DNA of 13,763 nucleotides, taken from positions 1-13,763 of the forward strand of contig JAYPOZ010000106.1 of NCBI GenBank assembly GCA_038131165.1, written 5' to 3'. How positions within the stretch are numbered: position 1 is the first letter of the stretch; the number at the start of each line of letters is the position of its first letter. The position numbers and the translations under genes were made by a program. Shown here in pieces: positions 7,316 to 13,763 of this stretch. The notes under the pieces were generated by a model that saw nothing but the letters and a program-made list of their open reading frames with translations, made no database searches and was not told the DNA's origin. Source of the stretch: UBA6544 sp038131165 (lineage in GTDB: Bacteria > Pseudomonadota > Alphaproteobacteria > UBA8366).

Positions 7316-8450
7316 CTAAATTCCCAGCGCGCTGAAGAGGATTGAGAATAAGGCATCCGCGAGAATGACCAAAACGATCGATTCGACAACCGCCTTTGTG
7401 GTCATCTTGCCGACACTCTCGGCACTCCCGGTGACCCGCAACCCCTCGAAACACCCAACAATGGCGATGATATAGGCGAAAACCGGAGCTTTGACCAAAC
7501 CGACCAGGAAATGCGTCAGGCTGATGACATCCTCGAGCCGGCGCAGAAATTGTCCGAAACTGATGTCGAGCGCGAGGACCGACATGAGGGCTCCCCATGA
7601 GACCGGCGACACCCGCCAAGTACACAAGCATCGGCAAAGTGATCAGCAGGGCATTGATCCGTGGCAGCACCAGGACCTCGATCGGATCGAGCCCGACGGT
7701 TTTTAGCGCGTCGACCTCCTGATTGACCTGCATTGTTCCGATCTGGGCGGTAAACGCCGACCCGGAACGTCCGGCGACGACAATTGCCGTGATCAACACC
7801 GCGATTTCCCGGGGAATACCGAAGGCCAGCCCATCGATGGTAAAAATCTCCGCACCGAACTTTCGAAGCTGTACCGCGCCTTGATAGGCAATCACGATAC
7901 CGATCAGAAAATTCAGCAGCAGGACAATCGGGACCGCGTTCAGGCCGGTTTGCTCGATCTGATTGATCAGCGCCACGGGCCGGAGCCGCCGCGGGCGCGG
8001 AATGGCCGCGATCAATGTCGCAATCGTGAGGCCGAAAAAATTGACCAGCAGTTTGGCCTCGTTCAACGCCTCGAACAGAGCCCGTCCGACCCGCTCGAAC
8101 ATCGCCATGATGAAATGCGGCTCTTCGCTCAGCGGTTCGTGCGGTTGTTCGTCGGCCTCCTTCACGATCTCCAGCAGGGGAGAATATGCGGGATCAAGCC
8201 CGGAGAGGTCGGCCGCGATGCCGGCCGCCATCCATGACTGCAGGGTCCGGCGCAGAATCCACGCCCCGGCCGTATCGAGCGCGGTCAATGCAGCGACGTC
8301 GAAACGCGCGGATCTGGCACCGCCGAGATCGAGCGCCAATACCAGCGCATCGAGTTCTCCCGCATGTTCGACCGTCCACGCGCCCCCGGCGCGCGCCGTG
8401 AGCGTTGTCCCGCTGATCGAGGTTTCGAGCCAACAACCTCGTTCTTCCAC
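7316..8450 (-). CDS. mlaE: MlaE-type permease with N-terminal STAS domain, frameshifted
   Basis: Inner-membrane permease of the Mla transporter, 377 residues if one extra base is removed. Residues about 8-95 (LETSISGTTLTARAG to SPLLEIV) look like a STAS domain, here fused rather than made as separate MlaB. The permease follows from about residue 115 with several hydrophobic helices and the conserved MlaE cytoplasmic motif VVAGRSGSAFTAQIGTM. At 7588-7590 (GGG on the plus strand) an extra base shifts the frame: upstream reads VAGLMGS, downstream resumes LMSVLALDISFGQF and ends FSALGI in a different frame. I start at GTG 8450 because GGGGAG lies 8 bases upstream and the STAS strand begins right after; in-frame ATGs farther up give an N-terminus without family character. 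Conservation on both sides of the shift favours a sequencing error or a recent mutation. Confidence 0.85.
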
Positions 8451-8875
8451 GCCTGTTTCTCCCCGCAAGAGATTCGCGAACGTGACGAAACACAGCCCCC
8501 TATCGTCCGCACCGAATAGCACGAAGCCACTGATGCCGAAAGCGTTGCCACGTTGCAGGAGGAACATCCGGCGGTTAGATTGCCGCCTGTGGCACCGGGC
8601 GAGACGTGTGGACAAGCGAGGATTAAATGCGAGTTTCCGAAATCCTGACGGCCCGGCCGGGAGATTCGAACCGGCTCGCCGAACGACTTTTGCGCCGATG
8701 TATTGGATTGCACGAACCGTGGCCGGTTCCGCCACACGCCTGTTTTGGGCAAGGAAAAGCCTCATGGCCCCGTCGGCACTAGGGACATCTTCCAGAAATT
8801 AACGGATGCCTCGGCCCTGGACCGAGGCAACTCTATTCCGCCGGTTTGAGCTGGCATTAACAGCGCGAGAGCACA
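8451..8875. other. Divergent intergenic region, mlaE to apt
   Basis: 425 bp between divergent starts with no convincing gene on either strand. It should hold promoters for both the leftward mla string and apt, but I see no strong -35/-10 pair for either. It contains a GGCGG/CCGCC hairpin at 8570-8587 and a stronger hairpin at 8808-8828. A 34-codon plus-strand frame from ATG 8699 to 8803 has no ribosome binding site worth naming. Confidence 0.7.
8808..8828. repeat. Hairpin upstream of apt
   Basis: GCCTCGG and CCGAGGC form a perfect 7-bp stem with a 7-base loop, ending 47 bp before the apt start. No T-run follows on either strand, so a terminator is not supported; it may be a leader hairpin in the apt transcript or a protein-binding site. 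Confidence 0.5.
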
Positions 8876-9400
8876 ATGGACCTGAAAGATCACATTCGAA
8901 GCATCCCGGATTTCCCGCTGCCCGGTATTTTGTTCTACGACATTTCTACCATGCTCGCACATCCGGGCGCCTGGCGGCATTGCGTCGACAAACTGGCCGC
9001 CGATGTCGCGCCCCATAAGCCGGATCTGCTTCTGGGCATCGAATCGCGCGGTTTCCTGACGGCCGCGCCGCTCGCGCTCGAACTTGGCTGCGGTTTCGCG
9101 ATGATCCGCAAGAAGGGAAAACTGCCCGGCGCCACCATCGCTCATACCTACGATCTGGAATACGGCACCGACACGATCGAAATTCAGGCGGATGCGATCG
9201 CTCCCGGACAGCGCGTTGTCATCATGGACGATCTCTTGGCGACCGGCGGGACAGCCTCCGCGGCGGCCACCCTGATCCGGGAGGTCGGCGGCATAGTGGC
9301 GGCCGCGAGCTTCATCGTCGAGCTCACCTTCCTGCCCGGACGGGCACGGCTGGAAGCCTTGAACGTCCCCGCGTCCACGGTCGTCGCCTACGACGACTGA
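8876..9400 (+). CDS. apt: Adenine phosphoribosyltransferase
   Basis: A 174-residue purine salvage enzyme that makes AMP and pyrophosphate from adenine and PRPP in the cytosol. Family signs: the N-terminal FPLPGILFYDIS adenine-pocket segment (13-24), IESRGF (55-60), the flexible-loop RKKGKLPG (78-85), and the PRPP-binding motif VVIMDDLLATGGTA (114-127) with the acidic pair Asp118-Asp119. Length is typical of bacterial Apt. The start has only a weak GAGAG ribosome site 4-8 bases upstream but matches the family N-terminus. It reads away from the mla string and is followed by a likely promoter for the next gene, so it is probably monocistronic. Confidence 0.96.
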   Translation: MDLKDHIRSIPDFPLPGILFYDISTMLAHPGAWRHCVDKLAADVAPHKPDLLLGIESRGFLTAAPLALELGCGFAMIRKKGKLPGATIAHTYDLEYGTDTIEIQADAIAPGQRVVIMDDLLATGGTASAAATLIREVGGIVAAASFIVELTFLPGRARLEALNVPASTVVAYDD

Positions 9401-9409
9401 CCGGGTTCA

Positions 9410-9438
9410 TTGCAAATAATTCACAATTCGGTTAATGT
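9410..9438 (+). promoter_or_regulatory. Sigma70-type promoter for the oxygenase gene
   Basis: TTGCAA (9410-9415) and TAATGT (9433-9438) are spaced by exactly 17 bases in an AT-rich stretch just after apt. This would start transcription near 9445 and give a leader of about 65 bases before the ATG at 9510. Confidence 0.55.
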
Positions 9439-9446
9439 AAAATCGA

Positions 9447-9464
9447 GCGCATTGGGGGATGCGC
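9447..9464 (+). repeat. 5' leader hairpin of the oxygenase gene
   Basis: GCGCAT and ATGCGC are perfectly complementary around the loop TGGGGG. It lies right at the expected transcript start, and its right arm includes the upstream ATG at 9459 that I reject as the start codon. Confidence 0.45.
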
Positions 9465-9509
9465 GAGAGACCAAAGACGTTTGGCAAACAGGTGAAGGGG
9501 GAGGTCACC

Positions 9510-10166
9510 ATGTTTCGCGCCGCGGAAGCGCTGACTCTATTTCCTACACATGTATGGGTGTTCGATCTCGAAGCCGACGAATTCGAACCGATAAACACGC
9601 GCATCATGGAGCAGGTGACGGAACGGCTCCCCGATATCGCCGAGCTTTCCCAAACCTACGCGCTTCAAAGCGAAACAAATATTCATAAAGATGATTATTT
9701 ATCCATACTAAATAAATACATTCTAACTGCAGGAAAAAACATATGCGACGGCCTTAAACTGCAATGTAATGACTTAACAATTACTGGATGCTGGTTAAAT
9801 ATAGGAAAACCGGGATGCGTTCACAAAGAACACAGTCATCCTAATAACTTCCTAAGTGCCGTGTATTACGTGAATGCCGACCCTGGCGCCAATTCGATTA
9901 CTTTCTCCGACCCCCGCCCTCAGGCCAGCGTGATCCTTCCGAAAATGGACCGGCCGGCGGCGTCGCTCGCGAACAGCGTTACACTTGAGACCACGCCCGG
10001 TCGATTGTTGGTCTTCCCCGCTTGGCTCCGCCATTCGGTCCGCGAAAACGAAAGCGCCGAACTTCGGGTCAGCATCGCCTACAACATGCTGGTGGATACG
10101 AGTTTCGACGAGCTTGCCGCCCCGCTGTTCCGCGGCGATTTCAGCCTGACGAAGGAAGACGCCTAG
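9510..10166 (+). CDS. Putative 2OG-Fe(II) oxygenase (2OG-FeII_Oxy_5-like)
   Basis: 218 residues resembling the putative 2OG-Fe(II) oxygenases once known only as a conserved hypothetical family (TIGR02466-like). The N-terminus has the family's LFPTHVWVFDL. Likely iron ligands are His108 and His110 in HKEHSHPN and His175 in VFPAWLRHSV, with Arg186 in ELRVSIAYN as the 2-oxoglutarate anchor; the barrel strand FLSAVYYVN lies between. I choose ATG 9510 over the in-frame ATG 9459 because GGGGGAGG stands a few bases before 9510 and the family homology starts there. Residues about 54-117 are encoded by very AT-rich DNA with different codon use. Its stop shares CTAG with the stop of the convergent reductase. 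The substrate (protein, peptide or small molecule) is unknown. Confidence 0.8.
   Translation: MFRAAEALTLFPTHVWVFDLEADEFEPINTRIMEQVTERLPDIAELSQTYALQSETNIHKDDYLSILNKYILTAGKNICDGLKLQCNDLTITGCWLNIGKPGCVHKEHSHPNNFLSAVYYVNADPGANSITFSDPRPQASVILPKMDRPAASLANSVTLETTPGRLLVFPAWLRHSVRENESAELRVSIAYNMLVDTSFDELAAPLFRGDFSLTKEDA
9671..9860 (+). other. AT-rich island inside the oxygenase gene
   Basis: My hand count gives about 34% G+C over these 190 bases, with 25% over 9661-9720, while DNA on both sides is near 60% or more. The frame stays intact and codons switch to A/T-ending forms (AAA, ATA, TTA, AAT). It covers the proximal metal-binding motif. The sharp edges suggest a recombined segment from a low-GC homologue, though regional selection on mRNA structure is possible. 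Confidence 0.8.
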
Positions 10167-11110
10167 GCTTTGCTTTTCCTGACTTGTTCGTAGACCAGGA
10201 CCGCCGCCGCGAAATCCTCCAGCGACGCTCCCACGGATTTGAACAAGGTGATCTCCTCGTCCGAACGTCGGCCGGGATGCGCGCCCTGGACAAGACCGTA
10301 CAGGTCAACGATCTCCTCGAGCTTGAGGACGCCCGACGCCAAGGGCTGCGTCAGGTCTCCCGCCGCTTTCGGGGCGCCGCCCAACGTGTCGCAAAAAACG
10401 CTCGCGCGCCGGATGGCCGCATCGTCTGTCTCCCGCACTTCCGGTCGATAACCGCCCACGAGATCGAGATGCGCGCCCGGTTGCAGCCAGTCGCCGCGCA
10501 CCAGGGGGTCCGGCGAAAAGGTCGCGCAGGATACCGCATCCGCTGCGCGCACCGCCGCCTCGATATCCGTGACCGCTTCCGCTTCCAGGCCGAGATCGCC
10601 GGCGGCGGCGGCAAGGCGCCGCGCCTTGGCTTCATTCCGGCCCCACACGATAGTCTTGGCGATCGGACGCACGGCGCGATAGGCAAGCAGCAGGTTCCAG
10701 GCAACCCGCCCGGTGCCCACCACCAGATGCGTGGCAGTGTCCTTTCGCGCCAGATAATCCGCCGCCAGCGCCGAGGTCGCCGCCGTCCGCCGCGCCGTCA
10801 CTTCGCCGCCGTCGATTTGCGCCAGCGCCTCGCCGGTCTTACCGTCGAACAGGATTACGATTCCGTTCACCGCCGGCATGTCCCGGGCAGCGTTTCCGGG
10901 AAACATATTGACCAGTTTCACGCAGACATACTCGCCCGCGCGCCAGGCCGGCATCATCATGATCTTGCCTTCCGGCTCGCCCGGCACTTCGACGTAATGT
11001 TGATGCTTCGCGGGCGATTCGATGCCGCCCCGGAAGGCTGCCCTGATCGCCTCGACCAGCGCCGTCCACTCCAACCGTTCCCGCGTCTCCTCTTCGCCGA
11101 CAACAATCAT
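10163..11110 (-). CDS. Ornithine cyclodeaminase/mu-crystallin family reductase
   Basis: 315 residues, an NAD(P)-dependent member of the OCD/mu-crystallin family, whose members reduce cyclic or open ketimines (such as pyrroline-2-carboxylate), deaminate amino acids, or cyclise ornithine. Landmarks: VKLVNMFPGN with Lys65, TARRTAATSALA with Arg107/Arg108, the nucleotide-binding VVGTGRVAWN (130-139), and KSVGASLEDFAAA near the C-terminus. The loop VGGYRPEVRETDD resembles the mu-crystallin/ketimine-reductase type rather than the GGDCPGK-type loop of true ornithine cyclodeaminase, so a reductase or dehydrogenase is more likely (inference). An AAAGG ribosome site precedes the ATG. It is divergent from the transhydrogenase gene across 105 bp, so the two may share control, and convergent with the oxygenase with a 4-bp stop overlap. 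Confidence 0.85.
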   Translation of the reverse strand: MIVVGEEETRERLEWTALVEAIRAAFRGGIESPAKHQHYVEVPGEPEGKIMMMPAWRAGEYVCVKLVNMFPGNAARDMPAVNGIVILFDGKTGEALAQIDGGEVTARRTAATSALAADYLARKDTATHLVVGTGRVAWNLLLAYRAVRPIAKTIVWGRNEAKARRLAAAAGDLGLEAEAVTDIEAAVRAADAVSCATFSPDPLVRGDWLQPGAHLDLVGGYRPEVRETDDAAIRRASVFCDTLGGAPKAAGDLTQPLASGVLKLEEIVDLYGLVQGAHPGRRSDEEITLFKSVGASLEDFAAAVLVYEQVRKSKA

Positions 11111-11215
11111 CTCGATGACCTTTCACTTGGGCTGACGCAGCCCGTCGAATTCTATAAAGTCCCGTCACAATACATATACGATCGTGAAGACTCGGGACAG
11201 GGAGCCGCCGCGCAT
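11111..11215. promoter_or_regulatory. Divergent control region with palindrome GGGCTG-ACG-CAGCCC
   Basis: This 105-bp gap must contain promoters for both the leftward reductase and the rightward transhydrogenase. A perfect 6-bp inverted repeat with a 3-base centre lies at 11129-11143, 18 bp from the reductase ATG, and a TATAAA box lies at 11153-11158. The palindrome could be an operator or a leader hairpin of the reductase mRNA. No convincing -35 accompanies the box. Confidence 0.4.
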
Positions 11216-12526
11216 ATGACGCTATCGCCTTACTATTCACATGCGGAAGGCCGCGAATCCGCCTTCACGGTAAACCCGCCCCGGATCAAGTTCGGCCCGG
11301 GCTCGCTGCGCGAGGTCGGCCACGACGCCAAGGCCCTCGGCATGTCGCGGGTGGCGCTGTATACCGACAAGACCGTCGCGCGGCTCGATTCCGTTGCAAC
11401 GGTCAAGGCCGCGCTGACCGCCGCCGGCATCGACGTCGCCGTCTTCGACGAAGTCGAGGTAGAGCCCACCGACAAATCCTTCAAGGCCTGCATCGAGTTC
11501 GCGCGCGCCGGCGCCTTCGACGGCTTCTTCTCCGTCGGCGGCGGCTCCAGCATGGACACGGCCAAGGCGGCAAACCTGTACACGACATATCCGCCCGCCG
11601 ACTTCCTCGATTACGTCAATGCGCCCATCGGCAAGGCGCTTCCGGTACCCGGCCCCTTGAAGCCCCATATCGCCTGCCCGACCACTTTCGGCACCGCGAG
11701 CGAATGCACCGCCGTCGCGATCTTCGACCTCTTGGAGATGGCGGTGAAGACAGGCATCTCGAATGCCCATCTCCGGCCGGCCCTCGGTGTCCTCGACCCC
11801 GACACCCTGGCAACGCTGCCGGGTGAGGTGATTGCCGCCAACGGCTTCGACGTCTTCACCCACGCCTGCGAATCCTATACGGCCATTCCCTACACCAGCC
11901 GCGCCCGGCCGGATGCCCCCTCGGCGCGACCTGTCTATCAGGGCGCCAATCCCTATAGCGACCTGTCAACTCTCGAGGCGATCCGGCTGATCGGCGGTAA
12001 TCTGGTCGAGGCCGTGAAGCAACCGGGCGCTTCTCAATTCCGCGAAAAGCTGATGTTCGCGGGGATGCTGGCCGGCATCGGTTTCGGCAATTCGGGCGTC
12101 CATATCCCGCACGCCATGGCCTACGCGGTGGCCGGATTGGTCCGCGATTATTATCCGCGGGGCTGGGAATCGAATCACCCGATGGTACCGCACGGCACCT
12201 CGGTCATCGTCAACGCGCCGGCGGCTTTCCGCTTCACCGGACCCGCCTGCCCGGAGCGCCACCTCACCGCCGCCGAAGCGATGGGCGCGGACATACGCGG
12301 CGCGGAGGCCGCGGAGGGCGGCGATCTCCTCGCCGACCGGATCATCGAAATGATGAAGGAGACAGGATTGCCGAACGGCATCGGCGGGGTCGGATACGGC
12401 GAGGAGGACATTCCAAGCCTCGTGAAAGGCACCCTGCCCCAGCAGCGCCTTCTGGTCATGTCGCCCACCCCTGTCGGTGAGGCGGAACTCACTCAATTGT
12501 TCAAAGATGCAATGCGGTATTGGTGA
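11216..12526 (+). CDS. Hydroxyacid-oxoacid transhydrogenase (iron-type ADH family)
   Basis: 436 residues, closely following the animal ADHFE1 type of group III alcohol dehydrogenase. It oxidises 4-hydroxybutyrate to succinic semialdehyde while reducing 2-oxoglutarate to D-2-hydroxyglutarate, using tightly bound nicotinamide. Family marks: VEPTDKSF (82-89), dinucleotide motif GGGSSMD (108-114), the FLDYVNAPIGK stretch (130-140), PTTFGTASE (155-163), and metal ligands likely Asp212, His216, His299 and His326 in FDVFTH, GVHIPHAMAY and MVPHGTS. The KGTLPQQR motif near the C-terminus is also as in ADHFE1. I start at ATG 11216, where homology begins, with GGGAG 11 bases upstream; the frame is open much farther upstream but that is antisense to the reductase. 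Its stop overlaps the next start as TGATG, coupling it to the D-2-hydroxyglutarate dehydrogenase-like gene. Confidence 0.92.
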   Translation: MTLSPYYSHAEGRESAFTVNPPRIKFGPGSLREVGHDAKALGMSRVALYTDKTVARLDSVATVKAALTAAGIDVAVFDEVEVEPTDKSFKACIEFARAGAFDGFFSVGGGSSMDTAKAANLYTTYPPADFLDYVNAPIGKALPVPGPLKPHIACPTTFGTASECTAVAIFDLLEMAVKTGISNAHLRPALGVLDPDTLATLPGEVIAANGFDVFTHACESYTAIPYTSRARPDAPSARPVYQGANPYSDLSTLEAIRLIGGNLVEAVKQPGASQFREKLMFAGMLAGIGFGNSGVHIPHAMAYAVAGLVRDYYPRGWESNHPMVPHGTSVIVNAPAAFRFTGPACPERHLTAAEAMGADIRGAEAAEGGDLLADRIIEMMKETGLPNGIGGVGYGEEDIPSLVKGTLPQQRLLVMSPTPVGEAELTQLFKDAMRYW

Positions 12527-13763
12527 TGGCGATGTCCCGGATGACGAACGAGGTTCTCGAGCGCTTAAAGGAAGCCGTCGGCCCCGCCGGCTATTTGGAG
12601 GCGCCGTCGGATACGGCGGCTTATGCGGTCGACGCGCGGGAACTCTACCATGGCAAGACGCCGCTGGTGCTGCGGCCGAGCGACACTCGGGAAGTGGCCG
12701 CCGTCGTCCGCATTTGCGCAGAGGCCGGTATCGCCCTCACGCCGCAAGGCGGCAATACCGGCTATTGCGGCGGCGCCACCCCGGACGAGACCGGAGAGCA
12801 GATCGTCCTCTCCCTCGCGCGGATGAACAGAATTCGTCATGTCGACCCGCATAACTATACGATCACCGCGGAGGCCGGCTGCATCCTTGTGGCCCTGCAG
12901 CAGGCCGCCGAAGAGGCCGACCGATTGTTCCCGCTCAGCCTTGGGGCGGAGGGCAGCTGCCAGATCGGCGGCAATCTTTCGACCAATGCGGGCGGCGTCG
13001 CGGTCCTGCGCTACGGCAACACGCGGGACCTCGTGCTCGGCCTCGAAGTCGTGCTGCCGGACGGCTCCGTCTGGGACGGGCTTCGCCGCCTGCGCAAGGA
13101 CAATACCGGCTACGACCTCAAGCAGCTCTTTCTCGGCGCGGAGGGCACGCTCGGGATCGTCACCGCCGTCGTCCTCAAGCTCTTCCCGCGCCCGCAGGAG
13201 ACCGCGACCAGCTTCGTCGCCCTGCCCAGCGCCGGCGCGGCGCTCCAGCTTCTCTCCCGGATGCGATCCGCGACCAGCGACAGCGTGACCTCCTTCGAAT
13301 ACGTGCACCGCAAATGCATCGATCTCGTCCTGGCGCATGTTGAGGTCACGAGCGATCCCTTCGACGAGACCTACCAACATTACGCCCTGATCGAATGCAG
13401 CGCCGGGCGAAAGGATTCCGGGCTCGCCGTACTGGTCGAAGAGGCGCTCGGCGAGGCTTTCGAGGCCGAGGAGATTTCGAACGCGGTCATCGCGTCCAGC
13501 GGGCAGCAGGCGGCGGCGCTCTGGCGGCTGCGGGAGACCATACCGGAAGCGCAGAAACTCGCAGGTGCCGGGCTAAAGCACGATATTTCGGTGCCGCTTA
13601 CCAACGTGCCGGTATTTCTGGAGCGCGCCACCGCCACGGCCGAGCGCATGATCCCCGGGGTCCGGGTGATCCCGTTCGGCCATATGGGCGACGGCAACAT
13701 TCATTTCAACCTCAGCCGCCCGCCCGGAAGCGACGGTCGGGAGATGATGGCGAAAGCGCACGA
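12526..13763 (+). CDS. FAD-linked D-2-hydroxyglutarate dehydrogenase-like protein, partial
   Basis: 412 codons are present and the gene runs off the right edge, probably lacking only its last few tens of codons. It belongs to the VAO/GlcD flavoprotein family: PQGGNTGYCGG (73-83) and GAEGSCQIGGNLSTNAGG (140-157) bind FAD, RKDNTGYDLKQLFLGAEGTLG (190-210) follows, and the substrate/metal region has KHDISVPL and FGHMGDGNIHFNL (384-396) with its two His residues. These C-terminal motifs are shared by D-2-hydroxyglutarate and D-lactate dehydrogenases; the tie to the transhydrogenase favours D-2-hydroxyglutarate. The ATG at 12526 overlaps the upstream stop (TGATG); in-frame ATGs at 12532 and 12541 are possible alternatives. 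Electrons would go to an electron-transfer flavoprotein or quinone acceptor not seen here. Confidence 0.9.
   Translation, partial: MAMSRMTNEVLERLKEAVGPAGYLEAPSDTAAYAVDARELYHGKTPLVLRPSDTREVAAVVRICAEAGIALTPQGGNTGYCGGATPDETGEQIVLSLARMNRIRHVDPHNYTITAEAGCILVALQQAAEEADRLFPLSLGAEGSCQIGGNLSTNAGGVAVLRYGNTRDLVLGLEVVLPDGSVWDGLRRLRKDNTGYDLKQLFLGAEGTLGIVTAVVLKLFPRPQETATSFVALPSAGAALQLLSRMRSATSDSVTSFEYVHRKCIDLVLAHVEVTSDPFDETYQHYALIECSAGRKDSGLAVLVEEALGEAFEAEEISNAVIASSGQQAAALWRLRETIPEAQKLAGAGLKHDISVPLTNVPVFLERATATAERMIPGVRVIPFGHMGDGNIHFNLSRPPGSDGREMMAKAH

Noticed and set aside
8656..8675. On the minus strand GGTTCGAATC, resembling the T-arm of a tRNA.
   Set aside because: The flanking bases do not form a 5-bp T-stem, and no D-arm, anticodon arm or acceptor stem could be placed upstream; only a GCCGG/CCGGC hairpin remains.
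8451..8765. A longer MlaE N-terminus from ATG 8765.
   Set aside because: The added 105 residues are Arg-rich and featureless, whereas GTG 8450 has a strong GGGGAG site 8 bases upstream and the STAS domain starts there.
9459..9509. Upstream ATG 9459 for the oxygenase.
   Set aside because: It lies in the right arm of a hairpin with no ribosome site; ATG 9510 has a GGGGGAGG site and matches the family N-terminus.
10022..11215. A long upstream extension of the transhydrogenase frame.
   Set aside because: It is antisense to the well-supported reductase gene and overlaps the oxygenase end; family homology starts just after ATG 11216.

Overview
The window is a high-GC (about 60-65% by eye), densely packed bacterial segment. 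Gene content, codon use and the Mla-type operon with a fused STAS-permease and a PqiC-like lipoprotein suggest an alphaproteobacterium, possibly Rhodospirillales-like; this is inference, with no marker gene present. A run of 10 Ns at 6049-6058 shows it is a draft or metagenome scaffold.

Layout. (1) 1-426, minus strand: a fragment of an unrecognised protein leaving the left edge, with a disturbed 5' end. (2) 431-2290, plus strand: a lipoprotein with a cytochrome-P460-like domain that lacks the haem-ligand His, followed by a long Pro/Ala tail of LDP repeats. (3) 8450 down to 2330, minus strand: one tight gene string, mlaE-mlaF-mlaD-lipoprotein (a retrograde-type phospholipid/MCE ABC transporter), then a class III aminotransferase and an orphan TAXI-type binding protein, joined by gaps of 23 bp or less and by 4-bp or 1-bp overlaps. 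mlaE carries a one-base frameshift and mlaD contains the assembly gap. (4) 8876-9400, plus: adenine phosphoribosyltransferase. (5) 9510-10166, plus: a 2OG-Fe(II) oxygenase-like protein with a striking AT-rich island inside the gene. (6) 10163-11110, minus: an ornithine cyclodeaminase/mu-crystallin family reductase, convergent with (5) and sharing a CTAG stop overlap. (7) 11216-13763, plus: hydroxyacid-oxoacid transhydrogenase overlapping an FAD-dependent D-2-hydroxyglutarate dehydrogenase-like gene that runs off the right edge.

How the genes fit together. The Mla block makes an inner-membrane lipid transporter: MlaE permease, MlaF ATPase, MlaD periplasmic MCE ring and an outer-membrane lipoprotein partner. 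The right-hand pair makes a self-contained 4-hydroxybutyrate oxidation module: the transhydrogenase passes hydride to 2-oxoglutarate giving succinic semialdehyde and D-2-hydroxyglutarate, and the flavoenzyme returns D-2-hydroxyglutarate to 2-oxoglutarate. The strongest leads are the haem-less P460-type lipoprotein, the chimeric composition of the oxygenase gene, the transhydrogenase/dehydrogenase coupling, and the aminotransferase-TAXI coupling. No CRISPR array, complete tRNA, rRNA or insertion sequence was seen.
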